Positions 1-8,740 of a DNA stretch of 64,000 bases are shown here, one piece after another; the stretch's first letter is position 1; the number at the start of each line of letters is the position of its first letter. The stretch covers positions 124,001 through 188,000 of the forward strand of contig CAZVLB010000002.1 in the NCBI GenBank assembly GCA_964627935.1. Direction: 5' to 3'. This DNA is from JAABVY01 sp964627935. GTDB lineage: Bacteria > Zixibacteria > MSB-5A5 > JAABVY01. The position numbers were made by a program, and so were the translations under genes. A model generated the notes under the pieces. That model made no database searches. It was not told where the DNA came from and saw nothing but the letters and a program-made list of their open reading frames with translations.

Positions 1-1055
1 AAAGCTATATGCTGCACTACAATTTCCCGCCCTATTCGGTGGGTGAAGTGCGGCGCTATTTCGGACCCGGCCGTCGAGAAATCGGCCATGGTGCGTTGGC
101 AGAACGTGCTATCGCGCCGGTGGTACCATCTGAGGATGATTTCCCCTATACAATCCGTGTCGTATCGGAGATCATGGAATCGAATGGCTCCTCATCTATG
201 GCTACGGTATGCGGCGGGTCGCTTTCCCTGATGGATGCCGGTGTGCCGATCAAATCGCATGTTGCCGGTATCGCTATGGGCCTGATCAAAGAAGGCGATC
301 AGGTGGCCATCCTGACAGATATCCAGGGCGCCGAGGATCATTACGGCGATATGGATTTCAAGGTCACCGGTACCCGCGAAGGTATCTCGGCCTTCCAGAT
401 GGATATCAAGATCAAGGGACTTAAGCTCGAAATTCTCGAGCAGGCCCTGGAGCAGGCCAAAGAGGCCCGTGAATTTATTCTGGACAAAATGGAAGAGGCC
501 ATTCCCACACCTCGCGCCGATCTGTCCGAATATGCTCCTCGTATTACAATCCTGAAGATCAAGCAGTCCAAGATTGGCGAAGTGATTGGGCCAGGCGGAA
601 AGACAATCCGCAATATCATCGAGGTCACCGGGGCCAAGATCGATATCGAGGATGATGGTTCGGTATTTATTTCATCAACCGATGCCCGGGCATCATCTGA
701 GGCTCAGCGTATGATCGAAGAAATCATAACCGAGCCCGAACTTGATCAGGTTTACGACGGTATAGTCAAAAGAATCGCCGGCTTCGGTGCATTTGTGGAA
801 ATCCTTCCCGGCACCGACGGCCTTTTGCATATATCCGAAATCGAGCATCGCCGTATTGACAGGGTTGAGGATGTGCTCAAGCTCGGAGATCGCGTAAAGG
901 TTAAAGTTATAGAAATCGGTGACGATGGTAGAATCAGGCTGTCACGCAAGGCCCTTCTGGAAAGACCCGAAGGCGGTGGCGGACATGGCGGCGGAGAAGG
1001 CCATCGCGGTGGTGACAGGGGCGATAGAAAGCGTCGGGATCACAGGCGATCCTGA
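1..1055 (+). CDS. pnp: polyribonucleotide nucleotidyltransferase (PNPase), C-terminal half, cut by window start
   Basis: 3'-5' phosphorolytic exoribonuclease of RNA turnover. The frame is open to the left edge, so about half of the usual ~700 residues is missing. Counting from the first Met in the window at position 9, the second RNase PH core comes first (MLHYNFPPYSVGE, then a Gly-rich CGGSLSLMDAG stretch and the GDMDFKVTGT block). A KH domain follows with its GxxG loop (IGPGGKTIRNI), then an S1 domain (VYDGIVKRIAGFGAFVEI ... GLLHISEI). The protein ends in a Gly/Arg/His-rich basic tail, common in PNPases that bind RNA or degradosome partners. An M16 peptidase gene follows 33 bp downstream, a pnp-peptidase order seen in many bacteria. 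Family assignment is very secure; the true start lies outside the window. Confidence 0.97.
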   Translation, partial: SYMLHYNFPPYSVGEVRRYFGPGRREIGHGALAERAIAPVVPSEDDFPYTIRVVSEIMESNGSSSMATVCGGSLSLMDAGVPIKSHVAGIAMGLIKEGDQVAILTDIQGAEDHYGDMDFKVTGTREGISAFQMDIKIKGLKLEILEQALEQAKEAREFILDKMEEAIPTPRADLSEYAPRITILKIKQSKIGEVIGPGGKTIRNIIEVTGAKIDIEDDGSVFISSTDARASSEAQRMIEEIITEPELDQVYDGIVKRIAGFGAFVEILPGTDGLLHISEIEHRRIDRVEDVLKLGDRVKVKVIEIGDDGRIRLSRKALLERPEGGGGHGGGEGHRGGDRGDRKRRDHRRS

Positions 1056-1088
1056 TCTGTAAAGCGGGGGCCGGGATTACAAAATAGA

Positions 1089-2342
1089 ATGTATAAAAAG
1101 ACTGTATTAGACAATGGTCTCAGGGTAATAACTGAGACCATGCCTTATTTAAAGTCGGCAACTATCGGTATCTGGGCCGATATCGGTTCGCGCGATGAGG
1201 AAAAGGAAAATAACGGCCTCTCGCATCTAATCGAACACCTCGTATTCAAGGGCACCAAAAACCGCAGCGCATTGGAAATAGCAACCTCGCTTGAGTCCCT
1301 GGGCGGATCATTGAACGCCTTCACAGGGCGCGAGAATACCTGCTATTACGCCCGCATTCTTGATAAGCATCTGCCACTGGCCACCGAGGTTCTCTGCGAT
1401 CTGCTGACGAATTCGACCTTCGAGGAAAAACACCTGCGCATGGAAAAACGGGTAGTCATCGAGGAAATAAAGGATAGCCTGGATACTCCCTCGGATCATG
1501 TGCACGATCTGTTTGCCCGGGCAACCTGGAAGAAACATCCGCTGGGCTATTCGATCCTCGGGCCCGCGACCAACATACGCAGGATGAAACGGGATGATGT
1601 GTTGAAGTTTTTCCGCAAAAATTATGTAACCTCCAATACCCTGATTGCGGCTTCAGGCAAAGTCAGCCATAAAAAACTTGTCAATCAGATCGAAAAGCAG
1701 CTCAAGCTCAAAGTCTCCCGGCGCAACAGGGCTCGCAAGCTGATCCCGCCCGTGTCGCATTCGGCCCGCAAGGTTTATCAGCGCAATATTATGCAGGCCC
1801 ATGTGGTTCTCGGATGGGAGATCATTCCCTATGATAATCAGGACCGCTATCCGCTCCTGATGCTCAATAATATTATGGGCGGAGGGATGTCCTCACGCTT
1901 TTTCCAGATCATCCGCGAAAACTCCGGTCTGGCCTATTCTGTGTTTTCATTCCAGGATTATTACAGAGATACCGGAACATTGGGGGTTTATCTCGGATGT
2001 CATGGCAGTAAGGCGGCCCATGCGGTCAACCTTCTGATTGAGGAGGTCGAAAAAATCAAGGGCGGTGATATCAGCGATGCAGAGTTCCAGGCCACCAAGT
2101 TGCAGCTTTCCGGTAATCTGATGCTTGGTCTGGAAAGCTCCACGAACCGAATGAATCGTTTGGCCCGCAATGAGTTCTATCTGGGACGTTTTATCGGCAT
2201 TAATGAAACCATGAAAAATATAGAGAAGGTCACCAAAAACGATCTTATCGAGACAGCCCGCAAATATCTGCAGCCCGAACGCGCATCCCTGGTCATCCTG
2301 GGCCCGCTCGACAAATCGGTGCTTTCCCGCATAAACATGTAA
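1089..2342 (+). CDS. M16 family zinc metallopeptidase (insulinase/processing-peptidase-like)
   Basis: Predicted cytoplasmic zinc protease of 417 residues, the usual length of single-chain bacterial M16B peptidases. The inverted zinc motif HLIEH is at residues 46-50, followed by the typical VFKGT. Further on there are an ERxxV-like acidic helix (MEKRVVIEEI) and the second M16 domain with a GGGMSSRFFQIIRE block that normally contacts substrate. No signal peptide is seen. It lies 33 bp after pnp and 4 bp before the deacetylase gene, so the three are probably co-transcribed. The physiological substrate cannot be read from the sequence. Confidence 0.93.
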   Translation: MYKKTVLDNGLRVITETMPYLKSATIGIWADIGSRDEEKENNGLSHLIEHLVFKGTKNRSALEIATSLESLGGSLNAFTGRENTCYYARILDKHLPLATEVLCDLLTNSTFEEKHLRMEKRVVIEEIKDSLDTPSDHVHDLFARATWKKHPLGYSILGPATNIRRMKRDDVLKFFRKNYVTSNTLIAASGKVSHKKLVNQIEKQLKLKVSRRNRARKLIPPVSHSARKVYQRNIMQAHVVLGWEIIPYDNQDRYPLLMLNNIMGGGMSSRFFQIIRENSGLAYSVFSFQDYYRDTGTLGVYLGCHGSKAAHAVNLLIEEVEKIKGGDISDAEFQATKLQLSGNLMLGLESSTNRMNRLARNEFYLGRFIGINETMKNIEKVTKNDLIETARKYLQPERASLVILGPLDKSVLSRINM

Positions 2343-2346
2343 TTAT

Positions 2347-3192
2347 ATGCTGCCCGGCATTTATATCCTGATAGCATTTGCGCTTCTTTTCGCAGGCTAT
2401 TATATCTGGTGGCGCATATCAGGATTAAAGAGGGTCTTTGCTCACGGCCGGGTTGTGATGTTGCATGAATTCTATCAGGGCTTCAATTTTTCGATCAGCG
2501 CAATCAAACGCCACAAACTCATCAGCATGTTGGATTATGCTACTGATAATGGTTTCAGGTTCTGTTCTCTTGATGAATTGCTGAATAATCCCGATGATCC
2601 GAAACTGATTGCGGTTACATTTGATGACGGCTACGCAGATATACTCGACAATCTTGATATATTTAAATCCCGCAAAATAACCGTCACAATATTTATTCTG
2701 GCTGATTGTATCGGCAGGCAGGCCTTCTGGGACTATAAACCTCAGGCATCAAAACATCTGGATAAGGAAGACATTCAAAAGTTGTCTGACAGTGGTCTGG
2801 TGACCTTTGGATCACATGGCATGAATCATCGCGACCTGACAAGATTGTCTCATGAAAAACTGATTTATGAGCTGAAGCATTCCCGGATTAAACTGGAGGA
2901 GATAACAGGCCAGGAGATAAAATATATCTCTTATCCTTTCGGACGCTACAATGATACCGTCATCGAGCAGGCCAGGCAGGCCGGTTACAGTGCCGCATTT
3001 TGCGGCGTACCTGCTTTTGTGCGAGAGGATTATAATTATGCCTATCCGAGAATACCCTTGAACCTTTTAGACAATTTATATACATTTAGACAAAAATTGG
3101 GGCCGGGTAATCTGGCCTGGCTGGAATATTCCAAAGCCCGTACGATTGAGTTGTTTTCCGGCCTGACCGATCTGATCAGAGGGAAAAGCTGA
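2347..3192 (+). CDS. polysaccharide deacetylase family protein (NodB/CE4 domain)
   Basis: Membrane-anchored carbohydrate deacetylase-like protein of 281 residues. An N-terminal hydrophobic segment (about residues 3-20) acts as a signal anchor. The NodB core follows: VTFDDGYADI supplies the catalytic/metal Asp pair, SHGMNH the two metal histidines, and YPFGRYND the later substrate-groove motif. Known family members remove N- or O-acetyl groups from peptidoglycan, chitin oligomers or exopolysaccharides; the substrate here is unknown. It starts 4 bp after the peptidase gene, and its stop overlaps the next start (TGATG). Confidence 0.9.
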   Translation: MLPGIYILIAFALLFAGYYIWWRISGLKRVFAHGRVVMLHEFYQGFNFSISAIKRHKLISMLDYATDNGFRFCSLDELLNNPDDPKLIAVTFDDGYADILDNLDIFKSRKITVTIFILADCIGRQAFWDYKPQASKHLDKEDIQKLSDSGLVTFGSHGMNHRDLTRLSHEKLIYELKHSRIKLEEITGQEIKYISYPFGRYNDTVIEQARQAGYSAAFCGVPAFVREDYNYAYPRIPLNLLDNLYTFRQKLGPGNLAWLEYSKARTIELFSGLTDLIRGKS

Positions 3193-3569
3193 TGGTGAAA
3201 TTTCTGACATCGGTAATCATCTATGCCATAGCGATATTTCTGCTAATGTGGCTGTTCGATTTAATCAAAATCGAATCAGTCTCGGCATGGATCGTGGCCA
3301 GCGTTGTTCTGGGTATTTTAAACGCGGTGGTAAGACCATTCCTGGTTCTTATAACCCTGCCCCTGACTATTTTGACATTCGGGCTGTTTACATTGATTAT
3401 AAACGGCGCAATACTATTGCTCATGGCCGCGCTGGTTTCCGGCGTGGAAATAGAATCATTCTGGAAGGCTGTTCTGGGAGCACTTCTGATTACGATTATT
3501 TCGGCGGTTTTCAACGCATTAATTTCCGACAGGTACAAAATCAGGTTCTACATGCACAGGAGAAAATGA
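3192..3569 (+). CDS. phage holin family IV / YvlD-like small membrane protein
   Basis: A 125-residue protein with four hydrophobic helices. The arrangement matches the 'Mycobacterial 4 TMS phage holin' family, which includes YvlD: a FLLMWLFDLIKIES helix, a WIVASVVLGILNAVVRPFL helix with its diagnostic NAxxRP motif, LPLTILTFGLFTLIINGAIL, and a final helix. Despite the family name these are usually ordinary chromosomal membrane proteins of unknown function. It overlaps the deacetylase stop by one base and the asnS region at its own stop, so translation is likely coupled. Confidence 0.85.
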   Translation: MVKFLTSVIIYAIAIFLLMWLFDLIKIESVSAWIVASVVLGILNAVVRPFLVLITLPLTILTFGLFTLIINGAILLLMAALVSGVEIESFWKAVLGALLITIISAVFNALISDRYKIRFYMHRRK

Positions 3570-3571
3570 TT

Positions 3572-4867
3572 ATGCATCAGACAACGATTGCCAATGCCGG
3601 CAAATATGAGGGCGACGATATCATTATAACCGGCTGGCTGTACAATAAAAGATCCAGCGGAAAGATTCATTTTTTGATCATAAGAGACGGCACAGGATTG
3701 ATGCAGGCAGTGGTCGTTAAAAAGGAAGTCTCAGAAGATGTGTTCAATCTCTATGATGAATTGACCCTCGAGTCATCATTGATCGTTACCGGATCGGTGC
3801 GCAAGGATGATCGTGCTCCGGGCGGCTATGAGATGACCGTAAAAAATATCGAGGTTGTGCAGATATCCGAAGAATACCCGATTTCCAAAAAAGAACATGG
3901 CACCGATTTCCTGATGGGTGTGCGCCATCTCTGGCTGCGCAGCCAGCGCCAGTTTCATATATTGCGCATAAGAAATGAAATCATCTACGCAATCAGGAAA
4001 TTCTTCCATGAGCGTGATTTTGTGCTGATCGATACCCCCATTCTGACCGGCTCGATAGGAGAAACCGCATCGACATTATTTAGCACCGAATACTTCGACC
4101 TGGGTACAGCCTATCTGGCCCAGACCGGGCAGCTATATCTGGAGGCGGCCTGTATGTCTCATCGCAATGTCTTCTGCTTCGGGCCGACATTCCGCGCCGA
4201 GAAATCCAAAACGCGCCGTCACCTGACGGAGTTCTGGATGATCGAGGCGGAGATGGCCTATTGCGATCTGAACTGCGACCTGGAACTGCAGGAAGATATG
4301 ATTGTTTTTGTCGTCGAGCATTGCCTTGAAAAATGCAAGCGCGATTTCGAGGCCCTGGAACGGGATACGGCGGCGCTGGCGAAGGTCAGGAAGCCGTTTG
4401 TGCGCATGTATTATGATGATGCGATCAAGTTTTTGCAGGAGAAAGGCAGTAAAGTTCAGTGGGGTGATGATCTGGGTGCCGAAGATGAGACTATTATTTC
4501 CGAGGCTCATGACCGTCCCGTATTTGTAATCAACTACCCCAAAAAGGCCAAGGCGTTTTATATGAAAGAAAATCCGGCTAATCCGGATACCGTTCTGTGC
4601 GCCGATCTGCTTGGCCCCGAAGGTTACGGTGAGATTATCGGCGGATCGCAGCGCGAGGATGATTACGACAAGCTGCTGTCACGGATCCGTGAGGAAAAAC
4701 TGCCCGAGGAAGCTTACGAATGGTACCTGGATTTGCGCCGTTATGGCTCTGTGCCGCATTCCGGCTTCGGGCTGGGAGTGGAACGTACGGTGGCCTGGAT
4801 CTGCGGAATACCGCATATTCGCGAGACGATACCATTCCCGCGCATGCTTTCGAGATTATATCCATAA
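3572..4867 (+). CDS. asnS: asparaginyl-tRNA synthetase
   Basis: Class IIb aminoacyl-tRNA synthetase charging tRNA-Asn, 431 residues. An OB-fold anticodon-binding domain comes first (about 1-105, including ITGWLYNKRSSGKIHFLIIR). The catalytic core has motif 2 (FRAEKSKTRRHLTEFWMIEAE) and motif 3 (GFGLGVERTVAWICGI); the IRETIPFPR ending is typical of AsnRS. The frame is open from 3248, but those extra residues overlap the holin-like gene in another frame. I place the start at ATG 3572 because AGGAGA (3558-3563) sits 8 nt upstream; ATG 3566 is too close to that site. It lacks the insertions of longer bacterial AsnRS enzymes. Confidence 0.95.
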   Translation: MHQTTIANAGKYEGDDIIITGWLYNKRSSGKIHFLIIRDGTGLMQAVVVKKEVSEDVFNLYDELTLESSLIVTGSVRKDDRAPGGYEMTVKNIEVVQISEEYPISKKEHGTDFLMGVRHLWLRSQRQFHILRIRNEIIYAIRKFFHERDFVLIDTPILTGSIGETASTLFSTEYFDLGTAYLAQTGQLYLEAACMSHRNVFCFGPTFRAEKSKTRRHLTEFWMIEAEMAYCDLNCDLELQEDMIVFVVEHCLEKCKRDFEALERDTAALAKVRKPFVRMYYDDAIKFLQEKGSKVQWGDDLGAEDETIISEAHDRPVFVINYPKKAKAFYMKENPANPDTVLCADLLGPEGYGEIIGGSQREDDYDKLLSRIREEKLPEEAYEWYLDLRRYGSVPHSGFGLGVERTVAWICGIPHIRETIPFPRMLSRLYP

Positions 4868-4883
4868 TCAAGGAGGAGAATAG

Positions 4884-5993
4884 ATGAAAAGGATTTCAAT
4901 TCTTGCACTTGTGCTGATCCTGCTGATGTCAGTATCACTTCTGGCGAGCGAAAAACTGGCATTTATATCCAGCCATGACAAAGTGCCCAATATCTATCTG
5001 TTTGATCCGGAAACGGGCGAAATAGATACATTGACAAATTATCCATTAAATGGCGTGCTGGCCTTTGATATGACGCCTGATGGCCAGTTCCTGGTTTCAC
5101 TTGTACATAACCCGGTTACCGATGGTCGCAAACTTGGCCTCAAGCTTGTGACCCGTAAGTATCCCTTTAACCGTGAACGAATAGTGATGACTTACCAGGC
5201 CGAAAGCTGGGAGGCGTTGCGTAATCGCTGTCATGTGGCAGTAGATCCCCAGGGCCGTTATGTCACCTGTGTGGATACGATGGGTACGATGCTGGTTGAT
5301 CTGGCCAAAGAAGAAATAAAATATATCTTTTCGCATCGCAAAAACGAGGGCTCCGGCCTGTGTGAATCATATTACAACTGGGGCGGCGAATTCTCACCGG
5401 ATGGCAAAAAATTCTGCCTGCAGTCATATTGTATCGCTAACCTGCAGAGATTTGATATCTATAACCTGGAGACGCGTGAGTACCAGAATATCTATGAACT
5501 GCCCAACCTGACAGGTTTCGAATGGCTGCCGACATCAGATGCTATCCTCCTGACCGGCAATGCCTGCGGGGAATCGCCGGGGCTCTATATTGCCGAGCAG
5601 GGCGCACCGCTTTTGAGCCTGGAAGTCTGCAACCTGACTCGCGCGCAATGCAATAAATACCTGGGCGAATTCTATAGTAATTTCACATTGCCGCAGGTCG
5701 TGGGAGACAGCCGTTTCCTGGTCAGGGCAGAGGGCGTGACCTATGACGGCGAGGTGCTCGATGATGTCTATATAATCGATCAGAGCGAACAGGTTATCAC
5801 GGAAATTGTGGCCGGCGACTATAGAGAACTCAGGCTCTCTCCCTCCGGCAAGTACATGGCCGGCGTGATCAATCCCAATCCGAAAGCAGTGGAAGGCAGG
5901 CTCTTTCTGCATAATTTCCAGACCAATCAAAGCGATTATATTTTTGAAGGCGACTCAACCTGTTTTGAAATCGAGTGGGTTGAATTCAAGTAA
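4884..5993 (+). CDS. secreted TolB/WD40-like beta-propeller protein
   Basis: Exported protein of 369 residues with a clear Sec signal peptide (MKRISILALVLILLMSVSLLAS, cleavage near residue 22). The mature part contains repeated blade-like units: KLAFISSHDKVPNIYLFDPE, FDMTPDGQFLVSLVHNP, FSPDGKKFCLQSYC and LSPSGKYMAGVI. These resemble TolB/PD40 repeats of six-bladed propellers. Such proteins usually bind partners or ligands in the periplasm; no enzymatic residues are recognisable. It follows asnS by 16 bp with a near-perfect ribosome binding site (AAGGAGGAG) and is followed by a strong terminator, so it is probably the last gene of this operon. Confidence 0.75.
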   Translation: MKRISILALVLILLMSVSLLASEKLAFISSHDKVPNIYLFDPETGEIDTLTNYPLNGVLAFDMTPDGQFLVSLVHNPVTDGRKLGLKLVTRKYPFNRERIVMTYQAESWEALRNRCHVAVDPQGRYVTCVDTMGTMLVDLAKEEIKYIFSHRKNEGSGLCESYYNWGGEFSPDGKKFCLQSYCIANLQRFDIYNLETREYQNIYELPNLTGFEWLPTSDAILLTGNACGESPGLYIAEQGAPLLSLEVCNLTRAQCNKYLGEFYSNFTLPQVVGDSRFLVRAEGVTYDGEVLDDVYIIDQSEQVITEIVAGDYRELRLSPSGKYMAGVINPNPKAVEGRLFLHNFQTNQSDYIFEGDSTCFEIEWVEFK

Positions 5994-6013
5994 GATCACT
6001 TGATAACGATTTG

Positions 6014-6040
6014 GGCCGTATCGTGTGATACGGCCTTTTT
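6014..6040 (+). terminator. rho-independent terminator after the propeller gene
   Basis: A perfect 9-bp stem (GGCCGTATC at 6014-6022 and GATACGGCC at 6027-6035) with a GTGT loop is followed at once by five T residues. It lies 20 bp after the stop codon. Confidence 0.93.
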
Positions 6041-6245
6041 ATTGCCGATATATATAATCAATGATTGCAATATGGTATATTTGCCCAGAAAGAAATAGAA
6101 GATATGCATGTTTCGTTAACATGTTGTAGTACAGGTGTATGGCAAGAGAATTATGAAGCCGTATTATCGATGATAGTATGTAAGTGTATGCATGAATCTA
6201 TATGTTAATTGGCCAAATGTCGGCAAAATTGAATGGCAAATAAAT

Positions 6246-6914
6246 ATGCGCATTATGGTGCTCATACCCGCTTACAAGGCGGCGGATACATTGAATGAAC
6301 TTGTCGACAGGATTGCTGCCCATGTCGATATGCGGGATATTGTTATTGTCGAAGATGGTTCCCCGGATGATACACTCCGGGCCGCTAAATCCACAGGTGC
6401 GGTGGTTCTGGAGCATGAGGTGAATAAGGGTAAGGGCGAGGCCTTAAAAACCGGCTTTAAGTATGCGCTCGAAAACGGTTATGAGGGAGTGATTTCCATC
6501 GATGCCGACCTGCAACATGACCCGGATAAAATCCCTGAATTCATTAAGCTGGCCAAAGATACGAATGCAGACATAATTGTCGGCACCCGCAGAAGAAGCA
6601 CCGAAAATATGCCCTTGGAACGTTATCTTACCAATGAGCTGACATCCCTGATTGTGTCCTGTTTTTCCGGAAGCCTGGTACGTGATTCACAATCCGGCTA
6701 CAGGTACACTTCAAGGCGGGCAATTGGCACAATTCGCCTCAGGTCATCACGTTATGATACAGAGTCGGAGTTTCTGTTTAAATCCGGACGGGCCGGTTTT
6801 CATGTTCATGAAGTCGAAATACCTACCATATACAGTGGATCCGAAAGTTATATCAATCCTCTCAGGGATACCGGCAGGTTTATTAAGCTGATGTGGAAAT
6901 CACTTTTTTATTAG
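6246..6914 (+). CDS. glycosyltransferase family 2 (DPM1/DPG-synthase-like), short form
   Basis: Soluble GT-A transferase of about 222 residues. The core is complete: VLIPAYKAADTL nucleotide-binding start, IVIVEDGSPDDT, NKGKGEALKTGF, and ISIDADLQHDPDKI with the DxD-like DAD metal site. The following segment (SGYRYTSRRAIGTI, YDTESEFLFKSGRAG) resembles dolichol/undecaprenyl-phosphate mannose or glucose synthases, but the usual C-terminal membrane helices are absent. An upstream in-frame ATG exists at 6192; ATG 6246 is preferred because the GT2 fold begins immediately after it. The ribosome binding site is weak. It stands alone after a terminator; donor and acceptor are unknown. Confidence 0.88.
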   Translation: MRIMVLIPAYKAADTLNELVDRIAAHVDMRDIVIVEDGSPDDTLRAAKSTGAVVLEHEVNKGKGEALKTGFKYALENGYEGVISIDADLQHDPDKIPEFIKLAKDTNADIIVGTRRRSTENMPLERYLTNELTSLIVSCFSGSLVRDSQSGYRYTSRRAIGTIRLRSSRYDTESEFLFKSGRAGFHVHEVEIPTIYSGSESYINPLRDTGRFIKLMWKSLFY

Positions 6915-6928
6915 ATTCTTATATCCGC

Positions 6929-6958
6929 TTGACAGGCAGAGGCGTTCCTGATTATAAT
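6929..6958 (+). promoter_or_regulatory. sigma-70 type promoter for surE
   Basis: Perfect -35 TTGACA at 6929-6934 and perfect -10 TATAAT at 6953-6958, separated by 18 bp. The predicted start site, near 6965, leaves a leader of about 23 nt before the TTG start of surE. Confidence 0.85.
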
Positions 6959-6987
6959 CATGGTTTAATTTAAAACGGGAAGTTATA

Positions 6988-7761
6988 TTGTCGGACAAAA
7001 AAGAACTACTTATACTCCTCAGCAATGATGACGGCATCCACGCCCGTGGCCTGAAGACCCTGGCTCAATACATGCAGGATCTGGGACGAATACTGGTTGT
7101 GGCGCCGGATCGCGAACAGTCGGCATCATCTCATTCACTGACCCTGACCCGTCCATTGCGTATCACCAAAATTGATGAGGACTGGTATGCGGTCGACGGC
7201 ACCCCCACTGACGCTGTTATGATTGCCATGCATGGTATTCTGAAGAAAGAACGACGTCCGGATTTGCTCATTTCCGGAATCAATCATGGGCCGAATATGG
7301 GCGATGATGTTACATATTCGGGCACTGTTGCGGCGGCGATCGAGGGCTGTCTTCTGGGGATTCCATCTCTTGCGGTATCACTGGCAGACTGGAAAGCGGA
7401 TGATTATGAGCCCCTGGCCAAAGCTGTCCGAAAGATCGCCGAGTGGGCTATGAATGCCGAAATCCCGCAATTTTCATTTCTGAATATCAATGCGCCTTAT
7501 CTGGGTGATAAACCATTCAGGGGAGTCGAGATTACCAACCTGGGCCGCAGAACCTACAACGATGTGATCGTGGAAAAGACCGATCCGCGCGGTAAGAATT
7601 ACTACTGGATCGCCGGTGATCCGGAATGGACCGATGTGGAGGGTTCGGATTATTCGGCCGTATCCCGCGGAAAAATATCGATTTCCCCTTTAAAGGTCGA
7701 CATGACTAACTACGACTTGCGTGAAAAATACAGCGATTTGAAGATCGATCTGGAGGATTGA
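6988..7761 (+). CDS. surE: 5'/3'-nucleotidase SurE
   Basis: Metal-dependent phosphatase acting on nucleoside monophosphates, 257 residues. The N-terminal LLSNDDGIHARGL carries the DD metal pair, followed by VVAPDREQSASSHSLTL and the conserved SGINHGPNMGDDVTYSGTV block with the metal Asn. VDGTPTDAV is also present. Translation appears to start at TTG 6988, since no in-frame ATG precedes the LLSNDDG motif and the promoter lies just upstream. Length and motif order are normal for the family. In other bacteria SurE is linked to stationary-phase survival and nucleotide salvage. Confidence 0.95.
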   Translation: MSDKKELLILLSNDDGIHARGLKTLAQYMQDLGRILVVAPDREQSASSHSLTLTRPLRITKIDEDWYAVDGTPTDAVMIAMHGILKKERRPDLLISGINHGPNMGDDVTYSGTVAAAIEGCLLGIPSLAVSLADWKADDYEPLAKAVRKIAEWAMNAEIPQFSFLNINAPYLGDKPFRGVEITNLGRRTYNDVIVEKTDPRGKNYYWIAGDPEWTDVEGSDYSAVSRGKISISPLKVDMTNYDLREKYSDLKIDLED

Positions 7762-7804
7762 GAAGTAAAGCTCTCACGTAAATGCTTTTCTAATTGGAAA
7801 ATAG

Positions 7805-7833
7805 TTGACAAATCGCAAATCTGATGTTTTTTA
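7805..7833 (+). promoter_or_regulatory. probable promoter for tRNA-Pro(CGG)
   Basis: A perfect TTGACA (7805-7810) lies 17 bp before a poor -10 (TTTTTA, 7828-7833). Position relative to the tRNA 5' end fits; the -10 is weak. Confidence 0.45.
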
Positions 7834-7848
7834 AAGGATTACATGAAT

Positions 7849-7922
<74 letters not shown>

Positions 7923-7984
7923 TTTATGAAAATTGACCATCACACCATTGGACGTTGCTGATAGAGCAGGGAGACGATCTGCAC

Positions 7985-8455
7985 GTGCCGGATTCAACCG
8001 CGAAAGCCTATATTGCTGTTATTGGAGCGGGCCATTGTACACATAAGCTACATGATCTCGCGGTAGAAGTGGGCAGAGAGATTGCCCGGGCAAATGCGGT
8101 ACTGGTTTGCGGCGGATTGGATGGCGTGATGAAAGGCGCCGCTGAGGGCGCAAGGTCGGAAAACGGCATCAGCATTGGGGTGCTGCCGGGAACCGACAGG
8201 GAAGCTGCCAACGAGTTTATCGATTATGCTGTTTGTACCGGGTTTGGCGAGGCCAGAAATATGGTGATTATCCGCACAGCCGATGCGGTCATAGCGTTGC
8301 CGGGCATGTTCGGCACATTATCCGAACTGGCCTTTGCCCTTAAAATGAAAAAGCCGGTTGTCTCGATCGGCAGCTGGGAAGTTGACGAGAAGATAATGAA
8401 AGCGCAGGATGCAAAGGAGGCGGTAAAATTAGCTCTTCAGGCGATTCAGGGATGA
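7985..8455 (+). CDS. LOG-like Rossmann-fold protein (TIGR00725 type)
   Basis: About 156 residues with the nucleotide-binding fold of the lysine-decarboxylase-like/LOG superfamily. It begins AYIAVIGAGHCT, continues with LVCGGLDGVMKGAAEGA, and has LPGMFGTLSELAFAL, the equivalent of the PGGxGTxxE signature with the second Gly replaced. LOG enzymes release nucleobases from nucleoside monophosphates, but this subgroup has no firmly known activity. The frame is open from TTG 7955; GTG 7985 is preferred because AGGGAGA (7968-7974) lies 10 nt upstream. Its stop overlaps the acyP start (ATGA). It begins just after the tRNA and may share its transcript. Confidence 0.8.
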   Translation: MPDSTAKAYIAVIGAGHCTHKLHDLAVEVGREIARANAVLVCGGLDGVMKGAAEGARSENGISIGVLPGTDREAANEFIDYAVCTGFGEARNMVIIRTADAVIALPGMFGTLSELAFALKMKKPVVSIGSWEVDEKIMKAQDAKEAVKLALQAIQG

Positions 8456-8739
8456 ATGAGAATGGCAATGTGGCCGCCAAGATAATTATTTCCGGCCATG
8501 TGCAGGGGGTTGGCTTCAGGTATTTCACCACCAACCTTGCAAAACAGTATGATGTCAACGGATGGGTCCGCAATCTGGCCACCGGTGATGTTGAAGTCCG
8601 TGTGGAAGGAGATAAGGGCGCGGTATCAGGATTTCTGAAGGAACTGAAAGTCGGCCCGGCTCATGGGCATGTGTCCAATTTCCAAATAGAGTGGAGAGAT
8701 TACGAGGAGAAATACGACTCATTTTCGGTGAGATATTAA
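8452..8739 (+). CDS. acyP: acylphosphatase
   Basis: Small enzyme (95 residues) that hydrolyses acyl phosphates. The active-site loop VQGVGFR with its catalytic Arg is present, and NGWVRN supplies the catalytic Asn. The length is typical. It overlaps the upstream LOG-like gene by 4 bp, and apt follows after 1 bp, so the three form a tight translationally coupled unit. Confidence 0.95.
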   Translation: MNENGNVAAKIIISGHVQGVGFRYFTTNLAKQYDVNGWVRNLATGDVEVRVEGDKGAVSGFLKELKVGPAHGHVSNFQIEWRDYEEKYDSFSVRY

Positions 8740-8740
8740 T

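Noticed and set aside
3192..3569. Phage holin implying a prophage
   Set aside because: The protein is of the YvlD-like family, common in ordinary chromosomes, and no other phage gene is present.
3248..3571. In-frame upstream extension of asnS by 108 codons
   Set aside because: It overlaps the four-helix membrane protein gene in another frame and its sequence is not part of any AsnRS; the ribosome site supports ATG 3572.
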